A DNA stretch of 64,000 bases. Source: Pseudomonadota bacterium (GTDB taxonomy: Bacteria > Pseudomonadota > Alphaproteobacteria > Rhizobiales > Methylopilaceae). The notes under the pieces are model-generated. The model did not search any database and was not told the DNA's origin. It saw nothing but the letters and a program-made list of their open reading frames with translations. The position numbers and the translations under genes were made by a program. The stretch covers positions 1 to 64,000 of the forward strand of contig JAEWFF010000018.1 of NCBI GenBank assembly GCA_023388965.1. Reading direction: 5' to 3'. Below are positions 1-8,787 of the stretch, piece by piece. The first letter of the stretch is position 1. Each line of letters opens with the position of its first letter.

Positions 1-214
1 GACGGTCGCTCGCGCTGTGCTACGCCAACGGCTCCGCGCAAGCACCCGCCGCTTCACCCGCCCAGCAGGGCAAAACCACCGCCGGAAACGAACTCAGAAC
101 TGGATAGAAGTTGGGGGCAACGTCAGCATAGACCCAACGTGAAAACAGGGGACGCACTCGGTGGCCCGGTGCCCGCAACGTGCTGGTAACTAAGCATTTG
201 GGGGAAAAGATTGT
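1..214. other. Left-edge stretch without recognised gene
   Basis: This stretch lies downstream of the tRNA-Met 3' end. No reading frame here looks like a real protein; the one long minus-strand frame runs through the tRNA itself. I see no integrase, direct repeat of the tRNA end, or terminator that would support an attachment site. It may be the 3' flank of a gene lying beyond the window. Confidence 0.4.
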
Positions 215-291
215 TGGTAGCGAGGGAGGGACTCGAACCCCCGACACGCGGATTATGATTCCGCTGCTCTAACCAGCTGAGCTACCCCGCC
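215..291 (-). tRNA. tRNA-Met (CAT), elongator type
   Basis: Read on the minus strand, this 77-base gene starts GGCGGGGTAGCTCAG, has an anticodon stem GCGGA/TCCGC enclosing loop ATCATAA (anticodon CAT), a T-arm GGGGGTTCGAGTCCC, and ends with discriminator A and encoded CCA. The acceptor stem pairs over seven positions with G-U at 1-72. The 5' half and anticodon arm match the usual alphaproteobacterial elongator tRNA-Met and lack the initiator-type C1-A72 mismatch and G-C-rich anticodon stem. A lysidine tRNA-Ile(CAT) would also read CAT in DNA, but its body sequence is normally different. Confidence 0.93.
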
Positions 292-429
292 ACACAGGCG
301 CGGGATATAGGTGCCGCGCCGAGGTCAAGTCAAGAAAAGCCCGCACTTTCCCCGGCCCGCCTTTCGCTACGCCCTGCACCGCACCCGCAAATGCCTCGAA
401 AAGCTTGCGGAAATGCGCCAGCTTAAAAC

Positions 430-449
430 AAGTATTCTTCTTGCATCTT
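430..449. promoter_or_regulatory. Possible Rrf2-family (NsrR-like) operator
   Basis: A partly symmetrical AT-rich element ending in TTGCATCTT lies about 60 bases upstream of the flavin reductase-PAS gene. The right half matches the TGCATCTT half-site of the NsrR consensus, and the left half is poor. The linkage to a flavohaemoglobin-type reductase domain is what makes it worth recording. No nsrR gene is visible in the window, so this is weak. Confidence 0.25.
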
Positions 450-507
450 TATATCCCCCTGCCTAGGAACCGGCCACGGGGCCCTCTCTGAAAAAAGGAC
501 GATATAA

Positions 508-1773
508 ATGGCCGAGGCAGCGGCATGGACGGACTGGCGCATCTTCACGATTGCCGAAAAGCGTCCCGAGAGCGCGATCATCACGTCCTTCATCCTGCGC
601 CCCGAAGACGGAAAGCCCGTTCCGCGCCACAAGCCCGGCCAGCACCTGACCTTCCTTTTCCCCGTCACCGGGCGAGGCGAGGTTCAGCGCAATTACACGA
701 TCTCGACGGATGCCAACGGCGAATATTACCGCATCTCGGTGAAGCGCGAACCGCAGGGCACGGTCTCGAAATGGCTGCATGACGAGGCCGCGATCGGCAC
801 GAAGATCAAGGTCATGCCGCCGTCGGGCACCTTCTTCCTGCCGGAAGACCAGAAGCGGCCCGTCGTGTTCCTGTCGGGCGGCGTCGGTCAGACGCCGATG
901 GTCGCGATGACGGAAGCGATCGCCGACCGCCATCCCGGCGCGAAGGCACAATATGTACACAGCGCGCTCAACGGCGAGGTCCATGCCTTCCGGGACCACA
1001 TCGCGGCGCTCGCGAAACGCCATGGCGGCATCGTAACGACCACAATCTACGCCGATCCCGGTCCGGGCGATGCGTTCGACCTCAAGGGCCTTCTGACCAT
1101 GGACTGGCTGAAGGCCAACACGCCGATCGAGGAAGCGGATTATTTCGTCTGCGGTCCTCTGCCCTTCCTGCGCGCCTTTGTCGGCGGACTGGCCGAAGCC
1201 GGCGTGCCGCAGCAGCGCCTGCATTACGAATTCTTCGGCGATGTGGAAGATCTGCTCGAGGACGCCGCTCCGGAACCCGCGCCGGTCATGCCCGCATCCG
1301 CGCCCGTGCAGAAGGATTTCGCCCGCAAACAGGCCGGCACGATCACGGCGGAAGATATCGGCCTTGCTCTGATCGGCGGTCTTTCAGACGCCGTGGTTGC
1401 CAGCGACCGCGAAGGCAATATCATCCTCTGGAACCCCGGCGCGGAGCGCATTTTCGGCTTCACAGAGGAGGAAGCGGTCGGCGCCTCGCTCGACATCATC
1501 ATTCCCGAGCCGTTCCGCGCCCGGCACTGGGAGGGCTATCACCAGACGGTCGCGAGCGGCCAGAGCCGCTATGGCGCGGGCGATCTTCTGGCGGTTCCCG
1601 GCCTCAAGAAGGACGGCACCCGCAACTCCATCGAGTTCACGATTGTTTTGCTCAAGGACAAAGACGGCAAGGTCGAGGCCATGGCATCGGTGATCCGTGA
1701 CGTGACCAAGAACTTCCTGGCGATGAAGGAACTGAAAAAGCAGCTCGCGGAATCATCGGCCGCGGCAACCTGA
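508..1773 (+). CDS. Flavin reductase (FNR-type) fused to a C-terminal PAS domain
   Basis: A 421-residue cytoplasmic protein. Residues about 10-250 form a ferredoxin-NADP reductase-like module as found in flavohaemoglobins: flavin motif RNYTIS near residue 69, nucleotide motif GGVGQTP near 128, and a C-terminal YFVCGP segment. There is no globin domain in front. Residues about 280-405 are a PAS sensor domain (VVASDREGNIILWNPGAERIF). After an Ala/Pro linker the two parts sit in one frame, so NAD(P)H oxidation may be coupled to sensing or the PAS flavin/haem may be the electron acceptor. An A-rich ribosome site (AAAAAAGGAC) precedes the ATG. The DUF2478 gene follows 14 bases later, probably in one operon. 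The real electron acceptor is unknown. Confidence 0.85.
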   Translation: MAEAAAWTDWRIFTIAEKRPESAIITSFILRPEDGKPVPRHKPGQHLTFLFPVTGRGEVQRNYTISTDANGEYYRISVKREPQGTVSKWLHDEAAIGTKIKVMPPSGTFFLPEDQKRPVVFLSGGVGQTPMVAMTEAIADRHPGAKAQYVHSALNGEVHAFRDHIAALAKRHGGIVTTTIYADPGPGDAFDLKGLLTMDWLKANTPIEEADYFVCGPLPFLRAFVGGLAEAGVPQQRLHYEFFGDVEDLLEDAAPEPAPVMPASAPVQKDFARKQAGTITAEDIGLALIGGLSDAVVASDREGNIILWNPGAERIFGFTEEEAVGASLDIIIPEPFRARHWEGYHQTVASGQSRYGAGDLLAVPGLKKDGTRNSIEFTIVLLKDKDGKVEAMASVIRDVTKNFLAMKELKKQLAESSAAAT

Positions 1774-1787
1774 TCGAGGGCAAGCAC

Positions 1788-2303
1788 ATGGCTCAGGCTC
1801 CGCTGATCGCCGCCATCGAGGAGGCGAACGAGTTCCAGACCCAAACCCTGTTCGCCTCTCTCGCCCGGCAATGGGCCGAGGCGGGCCTCAAGGTCGTGGG
1901 TCTCGTCGCCGAGCATCACGGCCAGGGCGAGCGCATCTGCACCAGCGGCTATCTGATCGATCTCGCCTCCGGCGAACGCTATTCGATCTTCAAGGACACG
2001 ATTCCCGAGGGCAAGATCTGCCATGTCGATGCCGAGGGCGCGCTCGATGCCTGCGCGGCCGTGCTGACCCAGATTCCGGATGCGGACCTCATCGTCCTCA
2101 GCAAGTTCGGAAAGCTGGAAGCGGGCGGCGAGGGGCTGGCGGCGGCCTTCGAAACCGCGATTGCCGCCGGCAAGCCCGTGCTGACGACGGTATCGGACAA
2201 GCACATCCCCGAATGGCGCAGCTTCGCGCCCCACGCAGCGCGCATCCCGCCGGAGCGGCAGAGCATTCTGGCGTGGAAGGAAGCGGTCTTCGCCGCAGCC
2301 TAA
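1788..2303 (+). CDS. DUF2478 domain protein
   Basis: A 171-residue soluble protein matching the DUF2478 family: a P-loop-like alpha/beta fold with an N-terminal LIAAIEEANEFQTQTLFASLA segment, then a KVVGLVAEHHGQGERICTSGYL strand-loop and a central DADLIVLSKFGKLEAGGEGL segment. The family is often described as NTPase-like and is found near nitrate, NO and molybdenum genes; biochemical function is not established. The usual Walker A lysine is not obvious here. It follows the reductase-PAS gene with a 14-base gap and so is probably co-transcribed. It ends in a pair of hairpins. Confidence 0.75.
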   Translation: MAQAPLIAAIEEANEFQTQTLFASLARQWAEAGLKVVGLVAEHHGQGERICTSGYLIDLASGERYSIFKDTIPEGKICHVDAEGALDACAAVLTQIPDADLIVLSKFGKLEAGGEGLAAAFETAIAAGKPVLTTVSDKHIPEWRSFAPHAARIPPERQSILAWKEAVFAAA

Positions 2304-2310
2304 GCCTTCG

Positions 2311-2361
2311 GAGGCGGCTCCCGCCGCCTCGTGAGCCGTGAGAGGCGGCTCCCGCCGCCTC
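2311..2361. terminator. Tandem pair of GC-rich hairpins
   Basis: The 20-base palindrome GAGGCGGCTCCCGCCGCCTC occurs twice as a direct repeat (2311-2330 and 2342-2361), separated by 11 bases. Each copy can fold into a stem of at least seven G-C rich pairs. They sit between two converging genes, so they probably end transcription from both sides, though neither has a clear T-run. Confidence 0.6.
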
Positions 2362-2370
2362 CTGGAGCCG

Positions 2371-2499
2371 TCAGTCTCCGTTTTTCGCCTTCTCGCGCAA
2401 TATGCGGTCGGTCTGCCGGCTCGCATAAGCAAGGCTGAAACCGAAGAAGAGAAAAGCGGCGACGAAGATGGAAACGGCGATTGCCGTATCGGTCGGCAT
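2371..2499 (-). CDS. Small single-span membrane protein (42 aa)
   Basis: A short frame with a very good ribosome site (AGGAGG five bases before the ATG). The 42-residue product starts MPTDTAIAV, has one hydrophobic segment of about 20 residues (VSIFVAAFLFFGFSLAYA) and a charged tail ending REKAKNGD. This is the composition of a real small inner-membrane protein with a cytoplasmic C-terminus. I do not recognise a family. It sits upstream of pmtA only in the sense of being the next minus-strand gene to the left, with about 80 bases between them. Confidence 0.6.
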   Translation of the reverse strand: MPTDTAIAVSIFVAAFLFFGFSLAYASRQTDRILREKAKNGD

Positions 2500-2577
2500 G
2501 AGGACCTCCTGTGCCCGACAAGACAGGCAGTTGGCGCCTCTCCGGACCGGCCCTCATTGACCTGGAGCAAACAAAAA

Positions 2578-3219
2578 TCAGGCGCGCTTGCGCAGCCGCA
2601 CCAGTTTGAAGAAGCCGGCGGGGAATACCGGTTCGACCCCGGCGAATTCCATATCGGGATGGCGCTCCGCCCAATCCCGGAGCCGCGACACCTTGAAATG
2701 CGAGCTCCAGCCGACCTTTTTCATCAGCGGCGCGAGCTGGGCCTCGACCGCCGGCACGAACCCCTTGTCCGCGCCGAGCTTGGACGTGACCACGATCTCC
2801 CCGCCGGGCTTCAGCACGCGGCGGATTTCATCGAGCGCGCCTTCGGGATCGGGTACGAGCGTGATGACGAACGGCACCGCCACCGCATCGAAGCTCCCGT
2901 CCTTGAAACCGAGGCGGCAGGCATCCATCGAGGCCAGAAGCTTCACATGGCTGAGACTTAGATCGCGCACTTTCGCAACCGCCTTCTGCAGCATATGTAC
3001 CGACAGATCGACGCCGATGACACGGCGGTCGGCGGGATAATAGCGCAGAACGAGCCCCGTCCCGACGCCGACTTCGAGAATGTCGGTGCCGCAGCGCGCG
3101 GCGGCGGCCGCCGTCTTCGCGTGGGCGTCGGACAGGAATTTATGATAGACGGCGTCGTAGATCGGCGCCCATTTCTCATAGACCTTCTGCTGCCCCGCGA
3201 GATCGTATTCGACGTTCAT
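2578..3219 (-). CDS. pmtA: SAM-dependent methyltransferase, PmtA-like
   Basis: A 213-residue class I methyltransferase. Motif I is LEVGVGTGL, the acidic strand is VIGVDLS, and the N-terminal YEKWAPIYD matches the Rhodobacter-type phosphatidylethanolamine N-methyltransferase family, which makes phosphatidylcholine from phosphatidylethanolamine in alphaproteobacteria. The start overlaps the mnmA stop codon as ATGA, so the two are translationally coupled. Related ubiquinone/menaquinone-type methyltransferases share motif I, but the N-terminal signature favours PmtA. Confidence 0.75.
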   Translation of the reverse strand: MNVEYDLAGQQKVYEKWAPIYDAVYHKFLSDAHAKTAAAAARCGTDILEVGVGTGLVLRYYPADRRVIGVDLSVHMLQKAVAKVRDLSLSHVKLLASMDACRLGFKDGSFDAVAVPFVITLVPDPEGALDEIRRVLKPGGEIVVTSKLGADKGFVPAVEAQLAPLMKKVGWSSHFKVSRLRDWAERHPDMEFAGVEPVFPAGFFKLVRLRKRA

Positions 3220-4379
3220 GCAGGCAGAACCGTCTCGGCCGCGCGGGCATGAATCTGGGCCTTCGTGCCCGCGGCGATGACGCCGCCGCCGAGCACGCGC
3301 GCCTGGCCTTCGGCCGCATCGTAGATCACGCAAGCCTGGCCCGGCGCGACGCCCTCTTCGGCATCGGCAAACGTCACCTCGACGCCGTTTATGCCGCGCG
3401 ACAGGATTGCCGGTTGCGGCGCGCGTGTCGAGCGCACCTTCACGAACACGTCCATACCGTCCTCGATCGGGCCGTCGCCGAGCCAGTTCAGATCGCGCAG
3501 CGCGATCGTCTTGGTCGCCAGCGCCTCGCGCGGGCCGACGAGGACGCGGTGTTTTTCCGGATCGAGCCCGACGACGAACAGAGGCTCGCCCATGCTGAGG
3601 CCGAGCCCGCGCCTCTGGCCGATCGTGTAATGCATGATGCCCTTGTGCGTGCCGAGAACGCGGCCGTCGAGATGGACGATCTCGCCCGGCTCGCCGGCTT
3701 CCGGCTTCAGCTTTCCGACGATGTCGGAATACGAGCCCGTCGGCACGAAGCAGATGTCCTGGCTGTCATGCTTGTCGGCGATGTGCAGGCCGAATTCGTG
3801 GGCAAGCTCGCGCGTCTGGACCTTGGTCAGATCGCCGAGAGGAAAGCGCAGCAGATCGAGCTGATCGCGCGTCGTGCCGTAGAGGAAATAGCTCTGGTCG
3901 CGCTCGGGATCGGCGGCGCGGTGCAGCGCGCGTCTGCCGCCGGGCAGCGCGCGCGAGGCGACGTAATGACCCGTCGCCATCGCGCTGGCGCCGAGCTGGC
4001 GCGCGGTCGACAGCAGATCGACGAACTTGATCTTCTGATTGCATTCGACGCACGGGATCGGCGTCTCGCCGAGCGCATAGCTTTCGGCGAAACGGTCGAT
4101 CACCTTTTCGCGGAAGCGCGCCTCGTAATCGAGCACGTAATGCGGAATGCCGATGGCCTCGGCGACGCGCCGCGCATCGTGAATGTCCTGCCCGGCGCAG
4201 CAGGCGCCCTTGCGGTGCACGGCCGCGCCGTGATCGTAGAGCTGCAGCGTGACGCCGACGACATCGTAGCCCTCGCGCTTCAGAAGCGCGGCCACGACCG
4301 ACGAATCCACGCCGCCCGACATGGCGACGACGACGCGCGTCGTGTCGCGGGGTCCGGGAAGGTCGAGGTCGAAGGGCAT
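3216..4379 (-). CDS. mnmA: tRNA-specific 2-thiouridylase MnmA
   Basis: A 387-residue enzyme that thiolates U34 of tRNA Lys, Glu and Gln. The PP-loop SGGVDSS is at residues about 18-24, the nucleophile is in PCVECN, and the second catalytic cysteine is in QDICFVPTG. The C-terminal beta barrel is present. The chosen ATG begins MPFDLDLPG; the frame stays open further upstream but without MnmA similarity. The sulfur donor in organisms lacking the Tus relay is usually a cysteine desulfurase; the TusA-like gene across the divergent gap is unlikely to serve MnmA because it lacks the standard TusA motif. Confidence 0.95.
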   Translation of the reverse strand: MPFDLDLPGPRDTTRVVVAMSGGVDSSVVAALLKREGYDVVGVTLQLYDHGAAVHRKGACCAGQDIHDARRVAEAIGIPHYVLDYEARFREKVIDRFAESYALGETPIPCVECNQKIKFVDLLSTARQLGASAMATGHYVASRALPGGRRALHRAADPERDQSYFLYGTTRDQLDLLRFPLGDLTKVQTRELAHEFGLHIADKHDSQDICFVPTGSYSDIVGKLKPEAGEPGEIVHLDGRVLGTHKGIMHYTIGQRRGLGLSMGEPLFVVGLDPEKHRVLVGPREALATKTIALRDLNWLGDGPIEDGMDVFVKVRSTRAPQPAILSRGINGVEVTFADAEEGVAPGQACVIYDAAEGQARVLGGGVIAAGTKAQIHARAAETVLPA

Positions 4380-4927
4380 GGTTCCGGGGCCGGTCAGGGA
4401 TGGGTAAGGCCCGAATGTAGGCTTTTCGGCCGTGCGGTTAAAGGGCTTTGGCTTTCCCGGAAAAGCGGCACTTCCCTCATGCCGCACCCTGAGCCGGACT
4501 CGTGCATGGCCGAGGACGCTTAGGCTCCGTTTCCTGACGATGGGCTAGGCCCTGCAAATGGCCCGGAAAGACGACGGGACTGAATGTCGCTCCGCAGCAT
4601 CTGTCCGCTATTTTCCTTGACCATACGGCGCGCAGCTGTCTAGCTTCCCCTTAGCGACACATATCGAACCGCAGTGCTCCGTGTGAGCCCATTGGTCGTC
4701 GGCATCCGGCGGGCGTGTTTCGATAGACGATTGCTGCTTTCTCCAAACGTCATAGGTGCGATTGGTACGCGTCGGAGCGCGCCACGCATCGTGATCTGTC
4801 GGTTTCATATCGGCCACGCTTTGAAGAGCGTGAAGCCGCGCGGGAGAATTGTGCCTGTTGGCCCGGTCTGCATGTCATATCGCCTGGATCGCATTGCGCC
4901 CTGCCGTTTCCGGCGGGAGCTTTCGGC
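4380..4927. other. Divergent intergenic region, no gene recognised
   Basis: This 548-base gap separates mnmA from the divergent sulfur/PhnDEC cassette. A 69-codon minus-strand frame with a GTG start and no ribosome site is the only candidate gene and I do not believe it. No riboswitch that I recognise (SAM-II, cobalamin, SAH) is evident. Promoters for both directions must lie here, and a TTGACC near 4617 is a possible -35 for the plus strand without a convincing -10. Confidence 0.5.
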
Positions 4928-5179
4928 GTGGGTCTCATCATGAGTGAGCCGGCCGCCGATGTGGAATGGGATGCGGGCGAGCTCGGCTGCGGGCCCCTGC
5001 TGCTCGAACTGCGCAATCGTCTGCGCACGGTGCCGGGGCAGGTGTTCAGGTTGATCTCTATCGATCCCGGCTCGCCCGAAGATCTGCCGGTCTGGTGCCG
5101 GCTCAGCGGCAACGAATTGCTGCATCACGACCCCGAAACGAAAAGCTTCTGGATTCGCTCGCGCCTGGATTGGGAGTGA
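4928..5179 (+). CDS. TusA-like sulfur-carrier protein with degenerate motif
   Basis: A small 83-residue protein of the TusA/SirA/YedF fold. The first beta strand ends in a conserved cysteine (GELGCGPLLLELR), where TusA has a CPxP motif; here the prolines are replaced. A second conserved cysteine lies in LPVWCRL, at the place of a TusA-family IPxFC segment. The GTG at 4928 has GGGAG eight bases ahead, while the ATG at 4940 is too far from it, so GTG is preferred. The same domain recurs at the N-terminus of the MetE-type protein at the far end of the cassette, which ties the two ends together. It probably carries a persulfide, but this is inferred. Confidence 0.75.
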   Translation: MGLIMSEPAADVEWDAGELGCGPLLLELRNRLRTVPGQVFRLISIDPGSPEDLPVWCRLSGNELLHHDPETKSFWIRSRLDWE

Positions 5180-5246
5180 TGCGATTGCCGATGAAGACCT
5201 GATCCTTATCCGAAAAACACACCATCGAATCCAAAGGGAGACCAAA

Positions 5247-5609
5247 ATGGCCGGAAATTTCGTCGTCAGCCTGAGCCACGCCAAGAACGATACCGACAAG
5301 GCGACCGTCGCCTTCGTCATCGCCAATGCGGCGATCGCCTCCGAAAAGAAGGTGGTGGTGTTTCTGTCGGTCGAGGGTACGCGGCTGTCGCAGAAGGGCT
5401 ATGCCGACGACATCCATGAAGAGGGCTTCGCGCCGCTCAAGGACCTGATGGCCAGCTTTGCCGAAGCAGGCGGCCAGATCTTCGTCTGCTCGCCCTGTTT
5501 CAAGAAGCGCGGGCTTGACGAGGACAATCTGGTCCCCGGCGCGGTGATCGTCGGCGGTGCGAAGCTCGTCGAATTCCTCGGCGATGGCTGCCCCAGCATC
5601 AGCTACTGA
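5247..5609 (+). CDS. DsrE/DsrF-like family protein
   Basis: A 120-residue protein of the DsrE fold, members of which carry or receive sulfur from TusA-type proteins. It begins NFVVSLSHAKNDTDKATVAF, has the central VVVFLSVEGTRL strand, and places two cysteines in FVCSPCFKKRGL, the likely active site loop. A clean GGGAG precedes the ATG. With the TusA-like gene 67 bases upstream it makes a plausible two-protein sulfur relay. Distance to the next gene is 59 bases, so one operon is likely. Confidence 0.85.
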   Translation: MAGNFVVSLSHAKNDTDKATVAFVIANAAIASEKKVVVFLSVEGTRLSQKGYADDIHEEGFAPLKDLMASFAEAGGQIFVCSPCFKKRGLDEDNLVPGAVIVGGAKLVEFLGDGCPSISY

Positions 5610-5668
5610 ACGATAGCGCGGGCGTCCGCATTCGCGGGCGCTCGTTTTCGTAGGGACGAGGCGACAAG

Positions 5669-7795
5669 ATGTTTCGATATCGCGGGCTGATTGCACTCTT
5701 CGTATTGGCGGCGCTGGGTTATGTCGCGGTGAGTTTCGCCGCGTTCCGGATGCCGGAGACGCTCGCGGACGCTGAGAACTGCGGCTTTCTGCCCGGCGAA
5801 TTCGTCGCGGCGGGCCAGCTCACCTATGAGCGCACGCAGGCATGGTGGGTCAGCTTCCAGCGCACGCAGGAAATCTGGATCGCGCTCTCGCTCGGGCTTG
5901 CGGCGGCGTTTGTCGGCTTCGCGCTGTCGATCGGGCGGCGCGTGGGCGGCAAGGCCGCAACCGGCGCCGCATTGGGGGGCGGCGTGCTCGCGCTGTCGGC
6001 GCTGTGTGTGAGCTGCCTCGCGCCGGTGTTGTCGGTTGTCGGGCTCGGGCTTGCGGGATCGCTGCTCGCCGGCCTGCCGAAATGGCTGATCGCGCTCAAC
6101 ACGCTGATGCTGACGGGGTGGGGAGCGCTCTATCTCACGCGGCGCGGCCGCGCATGCCCGATGCCGCGTTCTGAAACCTCGGTGTCATTACCCTCGGAAA
6201 CAACCGGAGCGGAGGCCGCCATGCTTTCCAAAACCTTCATGGCCGGTGCGGCCATTACCGCGCTTACATTGCTGATGCCGCCCGATGCCATGGCGCGTGA
6301 TTACGCGAGCGTGCTGCAGCCCGCAAAGCCGGGTCTGCCGCTTGCGCACCCGATTGCAACGACCGACATCGCACCGCCGCCGTTCTCGGAGATCGCGGAT
6401 CGGCCGGTGAAGCCCGCTTATGTGCCGGGCCTGCCCGGCCTGCCGCAATGGCGCGCGGTGAAGGACGATTTCGATGTGCCGCGGCCGCCGAAATTCGACG
6501 GCGTGGTGATCCGCCAGAGCCGCGTCGAGAGCGGCGAAGTGGTTATCCCGGCCGGCGGGCTGTTCTATCTGGAGGACACCTGGGGCGGCGAGGTGGCGCT
6601 GCGCGGCGAGCCGATGCCGGTGCTCGGCCGCATGCCGACCTATGTCGATTACGACATGAGCATCGTCGTCAAGGAGGACGTGACGATCCCGGCCGGCAAG
6701 AGCGCGGTCGTCGGCGGCACTGTCTACCAGTATTACGCGACCGTCGGGCACGAGAAGCTCGCCAATCACACGCTGCATGTAAAGACCATCGCGGGCACCG
6801 ATTGGGAATGGGCGTTCGGCTCGCCGGTATTGTCGATGTCGGAGCCCGGCTGGTGGGGCACGCGCTTCAACCAGCTCTACAATCAGGGCCAAGCGCGCGA
6901 AGTGACGCCGCAGCAGATCGTGTTCGACTGGATTTCCGGCGTACGGATGGATCGCCTCCTGCTCGCCGACAACAGAGTGTTCGCCGGGCTCGCCGGCGTG
7001 GGCGATGAATGGACCTCCGGCAATCGCACGATCCGTGTCGCGGCAATCGATGACGCCGCCGGCACCGTGGAGATCGAGGTGGTCGAGGACGGCAAGGCCG
7101 TACTCACGCGCACGCTCGGCCCCGTGAAGAACGAATTGCTGATCGAGGATCACGATGCACGCAAGGCGCTCGTCTTCGAGCATGGCGATATTGCGGGCTT
7201 CCTCTCGCCGTGGCCGGAGCCGTTCAAGGACGGCAAGGCCAATCTGAAAATCTACGATAAGGCCTTCAGCCTCGAATACGGACAGGACTATGCGCCCGAT
7301 GCGCGCTTTGCGGTGTATCCGGTCGGCTGCCCGACCGGCCACAATTTCGGGTTCATGCTGGTGAACAAGGAGGAAATCCGCCTGAAGCCAGGCGCATTTT
7401 TCAGCGGACCGGAAGGCTATTTCAAGATCGCGCTGGACCGTCTGGACGGCGACAAAGTGGCCGCCTGGCATGTCGAGGATCGCGACGGCAATCGCTCGGT
7501 CAATCTCGGCGGCACGGATGTCGCCAATATGGATCTCGTGCTCGGGCAGGGGCGTGTCGCGGGGCAGGCGATCCTGAAGGATGTCGGCCGTGCCATGCTT
7601 GCGCGTAACTATCAGCTGCTAGCCGAAGCAAGCGGGCAGGCGGCGAACACCGGCATACAGACGGCGCCGCATGAGGCTTCGCAATCCTCGACCGTTATCG
7701 CCGGGTTTTCGCCCGGCGTGCTCGCGGGCCTTGGCATCCTTCTGCTCGGCTGCGCCGGCGTCGGCTACGAGTTCGGCCGTCGCCGCCGCGCATGA
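5669..7795 (+). CDS. Large membrane/periplasmic protein of unknown function
   Basis: A 708-residue open frame that I cannot assign. Residues 1-165 hold about five hydrophobic segments, including a CVSCLAPVLSVVGLGLAG hairpin reminiscent of small heavy-metal or thiol transporters, and end YLTRRGRACPMP. From residue 185 a second signal-like segment (MLSKTFMAGAAITALTLL) leads into about 450 residues of extracytoplasmic beta-rich sequence, then a C-terminal span followed by FGRRRR. The internal ATG at 6221 has its own strong ribosome site (GGAGCGGAGG), so the frame may be a fusion of two once separate genes or give two products. It lies between the sulfur-carrier genes and the PhnD importer, so a role in binding or presenting the substrate outside the cell is possible. 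Confidence 0.6.
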   Translation: MFRYRGLIALFVLAALGYVAVSFAAFRMPETLADAENCGFLPGEFVAAGQLTYERTQAWWVSFQRTQEIWIALSLGLAAAFVGFALSIGRRVGGKAATGAALGGGVLALSALCVSCLAPVLSVVGLGLAGSLLAGLPKWLIALNTLMLTGWGALYLTRRGRACPMPRSETSVSLPSETTGAEAAMLSKTFMAGAAITALTLLMPPDAMARDYASVLQPAKPGLPLAHPIATTDIAPPPFSEIADRPVKPAYVPGLPGLPQWRAVKDDFDVPRPPKFDGVVIRQSRVESGEVVIPAGGLFYLEDTWGGEVALRGEPMPVLGRMPTYVDYDMSIVVKEDVTIPAGKSAVVGGTVYQYYATVGHEKLANHTLHVKTIAGTDWEWAFGSPVLSMSEPGWWGTRFNQLYNQGQAREVTPQQIVFDWISGVRMDRLLLADNRVFAGLAGVGDEWTSGNRTIRVAAIDDAAGTVEIEVVEDGKAVLTRTLGPVKNELLIEDHDARKALVFEHGDIAGFLSPWPEPFKDGKANLKIYDKAFSLEYGQDYAPDARFAVYPVGCPTGHNFGFMLVNKEEIRLKPGAFFSGPEGYFKIALDRLDGDKVAAWHVEDRDGNRSVNLGGTDVANMDLVLGQGRVAGQAILKDVGRAMLARNYQLLAEASGQAANTGIQTAPHEASQSSTVIAGFSPGVLAGLGILLLGCAGVGYEFGRRRRA

Positions 7796-7831
7796 ACGAT
7801 TTCAAAAATTCAAGTTGGGGGAGACGATAGT

Positions 7832-8716
7832 ATGGACATGAACAAGAGCCGGAGAAGTTTCATCGTCGCAACGGCGGGCCTTGCGGCGACGACTTTGTTC
7901 ACGCCGGCGATCGCGCAGGGCAGGAAGAAGCTGCATTTCGGCGTCGGCCCGCTGCTGCCGAGCGCCGACGACACCAAGAAAGCCTATACGCCGCTGTTCG
8001 CGCATCTCGCCAAGGAACTCGGCGTGGACTTCGATCTCGTCGCGACGACCGACTGGGCGGGCATGGCGGTGGCGATGGGCTCCGACCAGCTCGACGTCGC
8101 GTGGATGGGCCCATGGGGCTACATCATCGCCAACAACTCGACCGGCTGTCAGGCGGTCGCGACCGTAAAATACGACGACAAGCCGATCTATCATGCGATC
8201 ATCATCGCGCGACCGGACCTGGAGGTCTCGAAATTCCCCGACGACACCAAGGGCAGGTCGATTTCCTTCGCCGATGTCGGCTCGACCTCGGGCTGGCTGG
8301 TGCCGAGCTATTACGCCAAGGAAGTCTGGAAGATCGATCCGAAAACCTACTGGAAGTACACCGACGGCTCGACGCATGCCGCCAATGAGATCGCGGTGAG
8401 CTCCGGGCAGGTCGATATGGCGACCGACTTCGACCGCAACCGCAACGCGATGATCGCGAGCGGCAAGGTAAAGGAAGATTCCAACAAGATCGTCTGGACC
8501 TCGGACCCGCTGCCGAACGACGCCATTGCCCTGCCGGCGAGCGCGCCGAAGGAACTCAGCGAGCAGGTGCAGGCAATCCTCACCGCGATCACCAAGGAAC
8601 AGGCGGAGACGCTGCTGCCGCCGCGCTATACCGGCTTCGTTGCCGCGAACCATGAGTCTTACGACACGATCGAGAAGGCGGGCATCGCGGTCGGCAAGAT
8701 CAAGCCCAAGGGCTGA
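7832..8716 (+). CDS. PhnD-type ABC transporter substrate-binding protein
   Basis: A 294-residue periplasmic binding protein. The N-terminus KSRRSFIVATAG is a twin-arginine-like signal, and LHFGVGPLLPS, YTPLFAHLAKELG, WAGMAVAMGSDQLDVAWMGP and the later SGWLVPSYY segment are the PhnD (phosphonate/phosphite) fold. The permease and ATPase follow in the same operon. PhnD-like proteins also bind other small oxyanions and organic anions. Because no C-P lyase, phosphonatase or phosphite dehydrogenase gene is nearby while sulfur-carrier genes are, the real ligand may not be a phosphonate. Confidence 0.88.
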   Translation: MDMNKSRRSFIVATAGLAATTLFTPAIAQGRKKLHFGVGPLLPSADDTKKAYTPLFAHLAKELGVDFDLVATTDWAGMAVAMGSDQLDVAWMGPWGYIIANNSTGCQAVATVKYDDKPIYHAIIIARPDLEVSKFPDDTKGRSISFADVGSTSGWLVPSYYAKEVWKIDPKTYWKYTDGSTHAANEIAVSSGQVDMATDFDRNRNAMIASGKVKEDSNKIVWTSDPLPNDAIALPASAPKELSEQVQAILTAITKEQAETLLPPRYTGFVAANHESYDTIEKAGIAVGKIKPKG

Positions 8717-8787
8717 GAAGATATGGACATGTGTCGATGTTCGGGTCGCGGTTCTGCCGCGGCCCGTCATGATCTCGGGTCGTGGCC

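Noticed and set aside
215..291. tRNA-Met 3' end as an attachment site of an integrated element
   Set aside because: No integrase and no repeat of the tRNA 3' end is visible in the window.
4608..4817. A 69-codon GTG-start frame in the mnmA/TusA-like gap
   Set aside because: No ribosome site, no family resemblance, and composition is not clearly coding. Kept only as a weak possibility.
7832..8716. PhnD-like protein as a selenate-binding protein linked to the selenium genes
   Set aside because: The sequence does not show the features I recall for that subgroup, and the selenocysteine genes are 10 kb away in a different operon.
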